From Zelopaecilomyces penicillatus (taxonomy: Eukaryota; Ascomycota; Sordariomycetes; Hypocreales; Pseudodiploosporaceae): DNA of 64,000 nt. The notes beneath the pieces were generated by a model. It saw only the letters and a list, made by a program, of their open reading frames with translations. It ran no database searches and had not been told where the DNA came from. Of the stretch, positions 22,764 to 33,670 are shown one piece after another (position 1 is the stretch's first letter; each line of letters begins with the position of its first letter). The stretch covers positions 3,100,001 to 3,164,000 of the forward strand of contig VCCP01000003.1 of NCBI GenBank assembly GCA_005765155.1, given 5' to 3'. The position numbers were made by a program, and so were the translations under genes.

Positions 22764-25299
22764 ATGACTACGCTCTCGGATACAGCAAGGGGTCCATCCC
22801 TGGATGCAAGGGTCGAGGATTATCTCGACGACAAGCTTCAAACGACGACTGATCTCGGCACCCTGGATGAGCTGCTTGCCAATGTCGAGATCCAGCGCAA
22901 CCAGTTGCAGACCCAACTCGACAATGCCGTGAAACAGCTTCAAGAGGCACGGCGCACTGCCGATGACCGTCAAGGCTCTCTGAATGCGCGCATACAAGAC
23001 TTCAGAGAGCTTCAGGATAGTATTGACGTCCGTGTTAAGATCGCGGCCGCTTCCGACGCCCCTAGTGAGGCAATCGCACGATTGCAAAAGCCAATGAAGC
23101 AGCTTCAAACAGTCGAACTTGCGCAGAAATACCTCATTCTGCTCCAAGATGTGGAGAGATTACGGTTGGAAGCGAGGTCCCATCTCCCTGGGAGCCCCAA
23201 GGCCGCACTGGAACCTTATACGCAATTGAAGGAGCTGGCTATGAAGCTGAGAGATCTCCAAGGGAACGAGGTACTGCATTTGGTGGATCATGTGGAGAGA
23301 GTTACAGAGAAGCTCTGGAACGAAATGAAGCAGACAATGTCTGAAGAGCTGGAGGCTGTGTTGAGCAAACGAGACTGGCCCAAGGTTGATCTGCAAACTG
23401 AGATGGATGATGAGTGGATTGCGTGCGTCGAGAAACTCATCGATTTGCAGATGCCTGAGATCTTACACAGTACTGAACCTGTATCCCTTTTGCCTCTTGA
23501 TGTCATGACCAGGATCTTTGTTGCTGAGTTCCGCTTCCACTTCCTTAGTGACAAGCCGACCAGCAGCCCGAACGCCATTGCGACACACTGTTTCCCCTGG
23601 TTCCTGACGACAATTGAGAAGTGGCAGGATTTCTTCCGAGACAACCTCGGTCATCTCTTTGCGCTCAAGTTTCAGAATACATCAGTTGCCACCAAGACAG
23701 TGTATGTCGACCCTGCTGGTGCACTGGTCACCACGATGCTGCCCATTATGAGGGAAAAGGTCAAATCTGTTGCTCAAGAAGCCAGCAAGAGCCCCCCGTT
23801 TTTGAGCAGCTTTGTATCCCAGCTGATAACCTTTGACGAAAATATTCGAGCAAGGTTCAATTATGATGGCGGTGATATTGAAAGCGGATGGTCTGGGCTG
23901 GTAGCCGGAGTTCTGGAAGACTACTTTGATACATGGTTCCAGGCTGAGAGGATATTCGCTCTCGAGCGATTCGAGAGCATCATGGAATCCCAGGATGCTC
24001 GCAAGATAGACTACGACTATTCCGTGCTGGGCAAGATGAAACCCACATATGGCGCTGTACGAGTCACTGACTTGTTGCGGTCGGTAACCACTAAATATGA
24101 ACGGCTCCGCAAACTCAAACACAAGACTCGTTTCCTGACGAATATTCAATTGGATATCCTTGATGGATTTCATGATCGTTTGAGAGGCTCTCTAGAAGCA
24201 TACCAATCTATGACATCCACCTTGGGGAGAACCCTTCATGGTACCACAAAGGAGGAGTTGGCTGCGCTGGAGGGGACAGGTGCTTTGGAAACACTGTGCA
24301 AAGTGATTGGCACATCTGATCATATTGCAAATACTTTGCAGGAGTGGAGTGATGATGAGGTAATTTATTTCCAACATTCCCCCAGAGTTGTGTTTACATG
24401 GAGTGGAAACTTGCTGACCAAATCTGCAGTTCTTTGTTGTGCTATGGGATCAACTCCACGCATATGATGCCCAGCGAAAACAACAGGATGCAGCATCTGT
24501 TGATTCAAAGCCTGATACTGATGATAAGATTGATGCATCTACATCAAGTATAATCGCCAAAGGAGGCGAAAATGGTGCCATATTTGATGAAACTGTCGCA
24601 GCATACACAAGCCGTCGCGAAGCTGGAGAGGATATCCTTGTGGGCACATTGGTCGACTCTCATACCAAAGCTCTCCGCGCCTACACAACCAAAGTTCAAT
24701 GGACTACAATTGGGGAATCTGCCGTGTTAGGTAAGCTACATGTTCTTGATTCCTTTCCTACTCACCATTTGGGTGTTAGACCCACTGACCACTGTTCTAC
24801 AGACGATCCGGCGCAATTCTCCATCACCCCTGAGCTCGACGAGCCTTTGCGTGTTCTCAAAACCAATTTCGACTTCCTTTCAAAAGCCATGTCTACGGCG
24901 TCATTCCGCCGGGTCTGGCACGGCACGCTGGACAAGCTGCAGGATCTTCTGTGGACCAATGTTCTCCTGCGACAGTCATTTACCACATTAGGCGCTGCGC
25001 AGTTTTTGCACGATGTAAGGGCCATTTTTGCCCTGATTGAGCATTACATCCCTGGTGGCTCGTCGACTTTGGAAGCTCTCCGTGAAGGTCTGATCTTGCT
25101 GAACCTACCAGCAGGAGAAGAATCGGATGAAGGGAATGGTAAAGCCGTGACGCTTAAACAGGCTAGCGATCGGGCTTTTAGAGACAATGATGAAGCCCGC
25201 AAGGTACTTGAGGAACTGCAGCTCACGTCTTTGACTCCAGTCAATGCGCGGAACATTCTGCAACGGCGAGTGGAAAATAACGAGAACATTGGTTGGTAG
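22764..25299 (+). CDS. TIP20: RINT1/TIP20 family vesicle-tethering protein (Dsl1 complex)
   Basis: Three exons: 22764-24359, 24430-24730, 24803-25299; 797 aa. Tip20/RINT-1 is a subunit of the Dsl1 (NRZ) tether that captures COPI vesicles at the ER. Visible: an N-terminal helical or coiled-coil region (about residues 35-95, rich in Gln/Leu/Glu), followed by the RINT1/TIP20 domain with PEILHSTEP, a conserved HCFPWFLTTIEKWQDFF segment and a C-terminal helical bundle ending VNARNILQRR. I use the ATG at 22764; the frame is open upstream only through a TTG at 22728. The 72-nt second intron lacks an in-frame stop, but splicing is supported by GTAAGC and CTACAG sites and by the LDDP junction. Confidence 0.87.
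24731..24802 (+). other. stopless 72-nt (3n) intron in TIP20
   Basis: Canonical GTAAGC...CTACAG. Both spliced and retained forms stay in frame; retention adds 24 residues with no recognisable domain character. Confidence 0.7.
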
Positions 25300-25708
25300 C
25301 GCACATGTAGTAGGCATGAAAGACGTAGACGATCTGTCTACGCAGCTTCTGACGAGAAATTAAATACAAGCATTTGCGAGGCCGTTACCAGATTTAGAAG
25401 CAAGGCAATGTGAATCTGAACATTCGGCTGTATGCCGTCGAGAATATATATTCCGTGGTTGAATCAAACCGGACCAGGTTGGCCAATATCTAGGCTCGGC
25501 AAAAAGACTTATCTGTCTATATGTTGAATAAAAATAAATGAAAATTAAAATGAACCAAGATGGCTCAAATCCCAGACGCTTTCTTCTGTATTTTGCATAC
25601 TCTACCCAAAGATGGGCATATCGTAGTATCTCAAAGTTCCAATAACGCCAACATACCAATACTTCCATTTTTGGATCTCCGGTTTATTTTTTTTTAACTT
25701 TTCTTACT
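25300..25708. other. 3' intergenic between convergent TIP20 and carrier gene
   Basis: AT-rich shared 3' flank. An AATAAA hexamer on the plus strand at 25527-25532 is a plausible poly(A) signal for TIP20. No gene seen. Confidence 0.5.
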
Positions 25709-26848
25709 TTAATTGATAGCCCTCATGGTCATTTCCACGACCGCAAAGGTGCCTGCACTGACAGGCATAGCCCTGAATAGCGTCGGGATGATGCCTCTCC
25801 AAAAGCCCCTGATGCCGTCGGCCCGCCACGTCGCGGCAAAGCAGGCCCTCATGGTGCGGAACTTTTGCTTGTCGCCGAAACCATCGGTCTGCATCTTACT
25901 CTTGACAACATCAAAGGGGTAGCTGGCGAGCCAGAGAGCTTCACCGGCAAGACCACCGTACAGGGCGATCTTGTAGCTGGGAATTTCCTTGCGGTCAATG
26001 CCATTGCGGGCGGCATCAGAGTTCATGAGGTACTCAAAGGCTGTGAACCAGGCGCCATATGCAAAGGCCTCACGCCAAAGGGTGACGGCCTCACCGCGGT
26101 AAAGGCCACGCAGGGCACCATCATGAGCGCTGATCTTGCGGATACAGTCAAGAGGTCCGTTGTAAAGGCGGGCAGCGCCGTGGGGCTGACTCTGTAAACG
26201 AATACGGATGTGCTCGATGGGGCCGGAGAGACCGGCATTGGCGATACCGGCGAAGGCACCGGCGCCAAAGTACTGGGCGTAGGTGAGGTTGGTGGTCTTG
26301 CGGCTGGGGTCGGCGGCGTTGCGGGCCTCGAGCCATCGGCGTGCGGAGTGGAAGGCGCCGAATTGGACGGAGACGCAGGCGCCGATACCAATGAGGGGAG
26401 TCAGGGTGCCCTTGTAGAAGGCGAGGGCACCTTCGTTTTTGTAGATGGAGGTGGCGGCGTGGAGGGCGCCTGAGTACTGGGTGGTGGTTTGTAGGCGGAC
26501 CTTGATGATGTCAAATGGCTGGCCTGGGGAAGACGAGGGTTAGTTAGCTTGTCATGTGTGGTGATTGGGATTAAACCATGCTTCAGTGTAAGTAGAGGTT
26601 TATTAGATGATGGACCAGAGGCGGAATAGGGCAGATTGGTTCTCATAAGATGGTTGCGACACCAGGAGAGGTGCTCGGGTCGTCGCCCCTCGAGTTGAAG
26701 AACGCTGTCAAACAGAACAAACAAAATAAAAGCGCCTCATACCAATCATGACCTGCGCAATACCACCCATTGCTCCCGAAAACAAGTCCTTTGCAGTTTG
26801 AAGCCCACCGCCCTGGGCTTGCTCAACCTCCAACACCGGTGACTCCAT
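25709..26848 (-). CDS. YMC1: mitochondrial carrier family protein, YMC1/YMC2-like
   Basis: Two exons on the minus strand: 26848-26743 and 26523-25709; 306 aa, the standard carrier size. It belongs to the SLC25 family of the inner mitochondrial membrane; Ymc1/Ymc2 have been linked to glutamate or amino-acid transport. Three repeats each carry a PX[DE]XX[KR] signature: QPFDIIKVRLQ, GPIEHIRIRLQ and YPFDVVKSKMQ. GTLTPLIGIGACVSVQFG after repeat 1 is characteristic of the Ymc subgroup. The single 219-nt intron, unusually long for this window, lies right before the first signature; the codons GG|C restore Gly. The substrate is inferred only by similarity, and a carnitine/ornithine-type carrier is the main alternative. 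Confidence 0.85.
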
Positions 26849-27604
26849 AGCTGAAGCTGTGTCTCTTTCAAAACCACCCACCGAAGCAAGCCTTCACACC
26901 CTGTGATGCCGCAAAGCCTGGAAGTACAGCCAGATGAGATCTCACGTAGCAATTATTATTCTTGAGATGAGGCTTCCGTGTGTGTCAATTGGCTCCGGAG
27001 GGTAATTGGATCGGGCTCGAATTCGAGCAGTCGGTGTGTTGTAAAGCTTCGTAGGTAGGCGGACTGACTTATTCAATTGATAAAGAGAAATATTGAAACA
27101 AAAGTTGCCATTTGCGCCGCCGATGAGCCGAGTCTGGGCTCCGATGTCGTGATCAGGTGCTGACAAAGCGGGGATCTCTGGGTGGTTTGCTGTGGTATGG
27201 CGGGGTTGATAGCATCCTTGTAGAGGGGTGGTGTGGGGAGTATTATGCCATGTTATGCATCTATCACAAATGGACTGTGGGTCTTAAGGCGCCGATCCGG
27301 CCCAGGCGACCGATAGGCAAGAGCTCGGCATGCAACGGCTGTGAGTGCAGTTCGTTATTTTGTCCTTTGCATTGAAGTCAGATTACAATACAGCCCAGTC
27401 TCTACGCAAGAACACATGGACCATGCGTGAATAGGTTCATCCACAGGTGGTTTATGGTGACACAGGTTTATATGCTGATATGTCTTTTCATTCCACACTA
27501 TGGAATATATATGACCATCTCTCCTCAAAGCAATAGGAAGCCAATTGCTCCCCCTCGCTCCTATTGAGGAGCACATCACGTCTCGAGCGCCGGCGAATGT
27601 TCTT
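26849..27604. other. intergenic between carrier and secreted-protein gene
   Basis: Carrier promoter followed by the 3' flank of the minus-strand secreted-protein gene. Overlapping short frames without motifs; nothing else recognised. Confidence 0.5.
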
Positions 27605-28021
27605 CTAGCTGTTGGAACCACATCGGCCAATGCCTCTGTTTGTTCCGCAGTCCCTTGCACGTCCGTATGAGCAACACGCACCAGCGGGTGAGCACTCATA
27701 CACGTTCGTCTTGACCCGATTAGCACGAATCATCCAGTCCGTGTTCACATTGTTACGGAACGGCGGGAAGCCGCAGCTGCCGCAGTACTGGCCCTGACGG
27801 TATCCGGTAGCACACTTGCATCCGTTGGAGACGCAGGCGCGCTTGGCGATGGGCAGGTCCTCGAGATCCTGAAGAGCGAGGGCCGCCCGGGCTGCAATGT
27901 TGGACGTTTCGTCCGAGGGTAAATTAGCCTCTCTCTTGGCCATCTCGTCTGAAGGACCGGCGTTCTTGATGGCACTGGCGAACACGGCCGAGGCGCAGAG
28001 GAGAGCTTGGATGAGCTTCAT
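27605..28021 (-). CDS. small secreted cysteine-rich protein with KR-processed pro-region
   Basis: Intronless, 138 aa. I do not recognise a named family; it looks like an effector-like or antimicrobial-type secreted protein. Visible: a signal peptide (about residues 1-17, MKLIQALLCASAVFASA), an acidic pro-region with two dibasic KR sites (29-30, followed by Glu-Ala, and 60-61), then a compact domain (62-138) with 10 cysteines at 63, 68, 70, 80, 83, 110, 116, 117, 125 and 134, enough for five disulfides. The ATG at 28019-28021 begins the signal peptide. A TATAAATAG box lies about 225-235 bases upstream. Kex2-type maturation is inferred from the KR sites. Confidence 0.8.
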   Translation of the reverse strand: MKLIQALLCASAVFASAIKNAGPSDEMAKREANLPSDETSNIAARAALALQDLEDLPIAKRACVSNGCKCATGYRQGQYCGSCGFPPFRNNVNTDWMIRANRVKTNVYECSPAGACCSYGRARDCGTNRGIGRCGSNS

Positions 28022-30455
28022 GATTGACTACGGTGCTGCAGCATCTCGAACTGTCAATGCGCTGCAATAGACCAAAACACCCGCCTTGCTTCTTGGACTG
28101 TTTGATTTCACCTACCGATATTGCAACTCAAAGTTGAGTTTGTTTTTCTAAACGATGGGTGGATTCAGAAGTCTCGTAATGAGGATGCTGCTGCTGCTGT
28201 TGCTTTGAAGAAACAAACCACAAGACTTCACTGGAAACCTCGCTCTATTTATATTCATATAAAAAGCAGAGTCAATAACCCAAAAGCAAGAGTCCTTGAC
28301 ACTGACCAGCACCCGGAGGTTCTTGTCCTGTTAGTCGGCTTACTCGCAGCATCTCATATGCCCGTCTGACAAACTCACCACAACAGGCCATCGTCACGGC
28401 CATGGGTTAATTTTGGAAAAGTCTTGAATAAGAGGAGGCAAATAACATGTCCAAGAATATCACAAGCCACAATTTGGCAGCGAGTGAAGCAATTGGCCAA
28501 CTTTAAATTTGCGGGCCCGTTGTTTAAATGGTGAGGCTGAGATGCAGCACCAATTTGAATATCGGCCACAGGGTTACATCCAAGACTCTTAGAGGCGGGG
28601 TGGCATCCACGCGAGGTCCCATTATGTGTCGGCCACTCACAAAGTATGGCGACGATATAACTAATATCCCAGCAAATATCCTTTATACACTCGTCTCCGC
28701 CAACCTCAATATCATTCGTACCCGAGTGGGTGTTGAAGGTTTTTGCTTGTTTCGGCCAGTGCGGGCGCGAGCTCTGCAAGAGGCAGCACATGTGCCTCGG
28801 GGCTGTCGGTGAAATCAACTATTGGATAGTTTTGATTTCCACCAACTAGGGACTAACACTAACTGCAGGGGCAAATGGCTGGCATATCCGCAATTAGAAC
28901 ATAACAATTTGCAGGGAAAAACTTGGTGCTCAAGCTGTAAGCTTCGTCGTGATGGCTACCCGACCAGTTTCCTGGTAAGCCACGGCATGTGCTGCATGAT
29001 GCCAGGTTTCACAGGCTACAACTGCCATGACAGGTACAGGGATGCCCCCCTCTCTGCCACACTCTCCCAGAGACCTCACCTGGATGCAGCATATACGTAC
29101 TGTCTTTTTACCCAGTGATGCCTAAAGGGTAACCTAGGGTTTGCTCATTGTGTTTGCTTATTCGGGATACCAATGCGAGCAGCTGTGGTGATCCCTTGCT
29201 GTTATGGCTAGCTCGCCTCTGCCCGACAGCGTAATGACTTGAGCAATAGACAAATCGTGAGGATTCATGAGCACTAGCTGCTTCACATGTGGCTTTGTTG
29301 GGTTATGCAATGCGAACGTGATTGGTGAACTGGTCGCCGACCAAACTCGGAACTTATGTCGTTGTTGTGCTTGGCTGGGTTATTTCAGGCAACTCATCTA
29401 TTTCAGTGCTACCCTCGCAGCCTGTCTCTGGCATTTCACCCCGTGATTATGGCATTGACTCTTGGCCAAATGCAATCGGCCCCGCAACTCAAAACTGAAA
29501 ATGTTTGACTGCATAATTTTTGTATATCTTGATAGTCATGATAGTGCTCTACAGAGTTTCGGATGGAGTTGAAGCCCAATAAGAGAAGCACCTTTGTTTA
29601 CTTCAACTTATTTTGTCTTTCTTATCCTATCTTGTAAAGCTGAATTTTACGGTTTTCACTATACATCGATAATCGTTAGACAAAATCTTGGTTCCCCTTT
29701 TACTCATGAAGCTTTTGGCCGTTCTCATCACGGTAATTGTATATGTATCTGCGCAACAACCGTTCAAGTGCGAGACGATAGCAAGAACTACGTATTTAGT
29801 TACTCGGTCCCGCTATCTCATCATATAGAGTCGACTAATATAGATGGGTGCGAAGCAGGCGTGATGCATGTGAACATAATGAGGTTATAATTTGAACATG
29901 TTAAATGCAGCGATGAGTCCGCATATGTGTTTATTTATATTTTCATTACATTTAAAATAAGTCTTTATATACCTAATGTGATGTCAATGCATCAACCGTT
30001 GTGACCTGACACAGATTAGGGCTCGCACGAGCCTATAATCAATCACGATTGCAAGTGTTTGGATTTAATGTGGTGGAGGCAGGACATTGTTCTGCTGTGT
30101 TTGAGAAGGCTGGGGGGGTTGAAGGCCATGACTAGATTGGATCTTGTGGGAATGAGATGTTAGTGTCCAAGATACTGTAGGCAAATTGAGAGAGAAGCCA
30201 TGGTGAGAGAGGATGATCAAGGGCACTTCATACTCGATGGCTCCAGATACGCCTAACGTGTGATTACATACTGAGTAAAAAGGCATGAACTATCATGTTA
30301 TAAGTACGTCTATCAGTTCATGATTCTTCATTTTATAACTGGTTTTTAATGTCTTCACTGTATTCATACCAACAACCCTTCCACCAAACTCCATTCTCAA
30401 TACCGATACACACCATCAATAAGCTGAGCTTTAGAATAAATCCCCAATTTACCTC
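28022..30455. other. intergenic, 2.4 kb, with a possible Cys-rich coding relic
   Basis: No complete gene found. A CTG/TTG trinucleotide run lies at about 28189-28204. At 28860-29030 (+) a short open frame encodes a cysteine-rich stretch (Cys-x2-Cys then a Cys-Cys pair then Cys) but has no ATG or signal peptide. The segment 29500-30060 is strongly AT-rich with no long open frame. Confidence 0.5.
28245..28253 (-). promoter_or_regulatory. candidate TATA box of the secreted-protein gene
   Basis: TATAAATAG on the minus strand, about 225 bases before the ATG at 28021, in an otherwise AT-rich block. Position relative to the transcription start is unknown. Confidence 0.4.
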
Positions 30456-31660
30456 TCAAGGATTATGATAAGGCTGCGGTATAATCGTCGCGCCATCAAA
30501 CCTCTGCACTGGTATCTGCGACAAATCTAACCCACTGAGCACCCGCGCGTTGACTGCGCGAATCAGCTTTTGACGGGCATAGAACTCACGCCCCGTCTCC
30601 GGCAGAGCGGCCACCGCCTCCGGAGACATCTCGTTGGTGTCATTGGTCATGGGCACGCCACATGTTTTGCAGAATGTCTTGGACAGCATGCCGCTGCCGA
30701 AGACGTATTTTCCCATGTTTTCTGGGTCGCTAGAGACGACGATGTGCTCCACTTTGGGGTATAGCCAGATGTAGCCGTTCTAAAGAGAAAGATGGTTATT
30801 AATATCACAGAGTCAGGGTGGTTGGTGAGGTAAAAAGCCAAGGGGGAGGCTGGAAACATCTACATGTGTACATGTATGGGTGATGAACTTACTCTTTCGC
30901 AAATGCTGCAGTTACACTCAATCGCACCCGAGTACGTCTTATCAAGGGGAGCCGACATTACGGCCACGGTTATGTTTCCGCAGTGGCAGCTACCCGTATA
31001 CACCTTGCCGCCCTCAATCTGAGCAGATGGACGGTCACCCTTGTGAGGCGGTGCAACATATGGCGTTTGATACACAGAGCCGTCGACGCTATGTTGTGTT
31101 GTCAGTTTAGTTAGCATAGAGTTTATGAAGTAAAGTCTGTGTCAATCTGGCATGTTTGGGTTCTTACGAAGTACGTTCCAGCGTCCATGTGTTCAAGCCT
31201 TGGATGGAGTGTGCCTGTATATATCTAGTCAGCTCCTTGATTCTTTTCATACGACAACTTCCTCTCCAATCCATGTGTCCAAGAGACCCGAGATACTCAC
31301 ATTAACAACAATCTCACGGCCGGGTACGTCACCAACATTGACTGCCATGGTAGGCGTCGCGCAATGAGGACAAAACTGCCATCCGTAATTCAGCTGGGAA
31401 ATCTCCTTTTAAAAAGATAAAGACACACACACTTTGTGAACCACCTGCTTCGTGCCCCACGTATAAGAAGTCAATGTGCTGTCATCGCCCTTGACGATGC
31501 TGAAGTCGGCTCTTTTCACAGGCACCCAGAGATATCCCTTCTTGGAGCACAGGCTGCAGACGCATTCGCTCACTTTCTTGATCTCAGGCACGCGGACCTC
31601 GTAGACGAAGGCACCGCAGTGGCAATTGCCACGGTATGTGCGGAGATCTGTTTCAGCCAT
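30456..31660 (-). CDS. tandem GFA / CENP-V domain protein (zinc-binding)
   Basis: Five exons on the minus strand: 31660-31433, 31375-31301, 31214-31168, 31088-30893, 30779-30456; 289 aa. GFA-fold proteins bind zinc through a CxCG motif, a CxxC-type cluster and a CxxCG motif; some act on glutathione adducts but most are uncharacterised. Two copies are visible. Domain 1: Cys13/Cys15 (GNCHCG), Cys33/35/38 (CVCSLC), Cys78/81 (FCPHC, with Ala instead of the following Gly). Domain 2: Cys151/153 (GSCHCG), Cys175/177/180 (CNCSIC), Cys219/222 (FCKTCG). Splice choices were guided by keeping these motifs intact, and total length divides by three. The acceptor at 31376 (57-nt intron) gives the family's His-x-Phe-Cys spacing. 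An 18-T tract sits upstream. No substrate can be assigned. Confidence 0.8.
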
Positions 31661-32256
31661 GGCTTGTATCTCGAGCGGCTGCTGTGCTGCTGTTGTCGCT
31701 AAAAAGAAAACGGAGGTTTTTTTTTTTTTTTTTTAAAGGGATTCAAGATAAGTGGTGGATGAGTGAACGATTAAGTTTCAGCCGTGAATGAATACAAGTC
31801 AATTATATACACGTTCTGTTCTCGTACTCGTCGTAATTCACAGGTAGTTTATTCACTAGCATACGTCGCTTATTAGGGCCCAGAATGTGTCGTTATTAGG
31901 CTTCCTCAACACGACGCAATGAATGCTGACAAACTGTTCCCAACATAAAATGTCCTATTCTCAGCTCATGCATCATTATGGGCTTGTGGTGAGATCTCAT
32001 TCGTAGATGTTTCAAAGGATTTTGCAGACTCTAACTAGGCAACCAACAACCCCCAATGAAACATCCCCCGCCTTTCAATCCTCCGTTAGACTGTAATATT
32101 ATATGCACTCTGCAAATCCTCACCCAACAAGACGAATCATATACTTGAATGAACAACAATGCACCATTTCATGAACCAGCTAGGTAGATCCAAATTCCTA
32201 ATTCGGTAGTTGTACAATAGAAAACATGTTGTCTCACTCCATTGAGCCCAAAATTA
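31661..32256. other. intergenic between GFA and Gfd2-like genes
   Basis: A T18 tract at 31717-31734, 57 bases before the GFA start on the minus strand, is a typical nucleosome-excluding promoter element. The remainder is the 3' flank of the Gfd2-like gene. No gene seen. Confidence 0.55.
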
Positions 32257-33288
32257 TTAGTATAGCAGTCCTGCATTCTGCAGCGCAACATTGCTCTCTT
32301 CCCAAAATTTAGGAGTCCCATCAACATGGATGTCATAAGTCATTTCCTCATCCACATCACACAGCTCCATCGTATCGTAGTCGAGGTTGCTGGTCCCCAA
32401 ATCATCTTGTGCCGATGTCCAGGGTAGTGGTGTTTCATACACCTCAGTCCAGACAAATGACCGAAGCCGCTCAACATCTTCCAACTCCGTCGCTGTTGAT
32501 TTTTTTGGCATTGCCCACCGCAGGGCTAGTAATAGCATAATGTAAAGTATGTAGGTAGCATCATTTGTAGTGTTGAGTGACTCGTATGAGTTTTGGGGGC
32601 ATTCAAACGCCACCAGGATGGCCAACGGCGACAACTTTATAGATGTCAGCACTGAGCCTGAGATTGGTGAACCGTGGCCTAGAATGTGAGGGATCATGGT
32701 GTTAGTGTCAATAATAGCAATCACAGGTGCTGCGCAGTCAATCTCAACGCCTAAGCGTTTTATAATCTCCAAGTCTTGTTTGATAGAGTGGCCGACAATG
32801 ACAATATTGCGGAAAATGTTGGGGTTGTGTAAACCTTCATCTTCAATTTGCAAGTGTTGAAGAATGATGGTGGGAATATCCTCTCCCTGGATAAGAGAAG
32901 CTTCGTCCAAAGCGTCTTCATCAATGTCTTTCATACAATAGTCTTCACAGTCTTCTGGAAGAGGCTGAGTTGAGAAATGATGAGTTGATATGGCGCGGGC
33001 CATTCGGTTAGAGTTTGTGTCATTCAAGTTCTCAGAAGAAGAATAGGGGAATATTAGCCGAGTGTCCAGGGATGCGATGTGAACCTCCTTGATGCGAGGT
33101 ATATGATCCTTATCCTTCGATACTGCACGCCTCTCTCGTTTAGAAACGTCTAAATTGATGGAGACGAATACTGCATCTTGTGGCAGTGATGAATTTCCGT
33201 TAGAGATGCGAAGCAAGTGCTCTAGATGCGTGAGGCCACCATCGTGAGAAAGTTCAAGGCCAGACTGGCCGATGGAAGTTGTCATCAT
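32257..33288 (-). CDS. Gfd2/YDR514C-like RNase H-fold protein, catalytic positions degenerate
   Basis: Intronless, 343 aa. Homologues are DEDDh exonuclease-like proteins (Gfd2/YDR514C C-terminal domain, also in QIP-related proteins). Visible: a first strand VFVSINLDV where active members have a D-x-E pair, EVHIASLDTR, then IVIVGHSIKQDLEIIKRLGV with the third Asp kept, and near the end NTTNDATYILYIMLLLAL where active members read HNAGNDA. So the first acidic pair and the His appear replaced (N/D and a non-His residue), suggesting loss of nuclease activity. No signal or membrane segment. The alignment is by eye; remote family membership is moderately sure, inactivity less so. Confidence 0.6.
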   Translation of the reverse strand: MMTTSIGQSGLELSHDGGLTHLEHLLRISNGNSSLPQDAVFVSINLDVSKRERRAVSKDKDHIPRIKEVHIASLDTRLIFPYSSSENLNDTNSNRMARAISTHHFSTQPLPEDCEDYCMKDIDEDALDEASLIQGEDIPTIILQHLQIEDEGLHNPNIFRNIVIVGHSIKQDLEIIKRLGVEIDCAAPVIAIIDTNTMIPHILGHGSPISGSVLTSIKLSPLAILVAFECPQNSYESLNTTNDATYILYIMLLLALRWAMPKKSTATELEDVERLRSFVWTEVYETPLPWTSAQDDLGTSNLDYDTMELCDVDEEMTYDIHVDGTPKFWEESNVALQNAGLLY

Positions 33289-33670
33289 GACTAAAAAGAA
33301 GAGGTAGCTAGATGTAAAGTTTAGGACAAATGTTTTGGAACAAGAGATGGATGGATGTTTAGCAAGTAGCTCAGTGTCCTGTAGTCAACGACTGGACGAA
33401 TGATAACGAAACCAAAAGGATTTGGGACAATCTAGAAAATCTGAGTGCAGCATTGTGTATTATATAGAGAGATGAAAACCTAAATTGGACTATAAAGTTG
33501 AGTTTTGCTTCGAAAACTCTGTTGCTCCAAAGCCTGGCCAAGTGATCCGGTTGCAACAGGATATTCAGCCACCCACTGAAATATTGGAGCCTCAACATAC
33601 CCCCATTTTAAACTCAAGTATAAGCTTCATGCATTTTGCTCTCTCACAGAAAACCTTGATTGTCTCAATA
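33289..33670. other. short intergenic, Gfd2-like promoter and COG3 3' flank
   Basis: AT-rich; no open frame with recognisable content. Confidence 0.5.

Noticed and set aside
29594..29890. 98-codon frame with hydrophobic N-terminus
   Set aside because: Begins with TTG, lies in AT-rich DNA, and the apparent signal peptide is a product of T-rich sequence.
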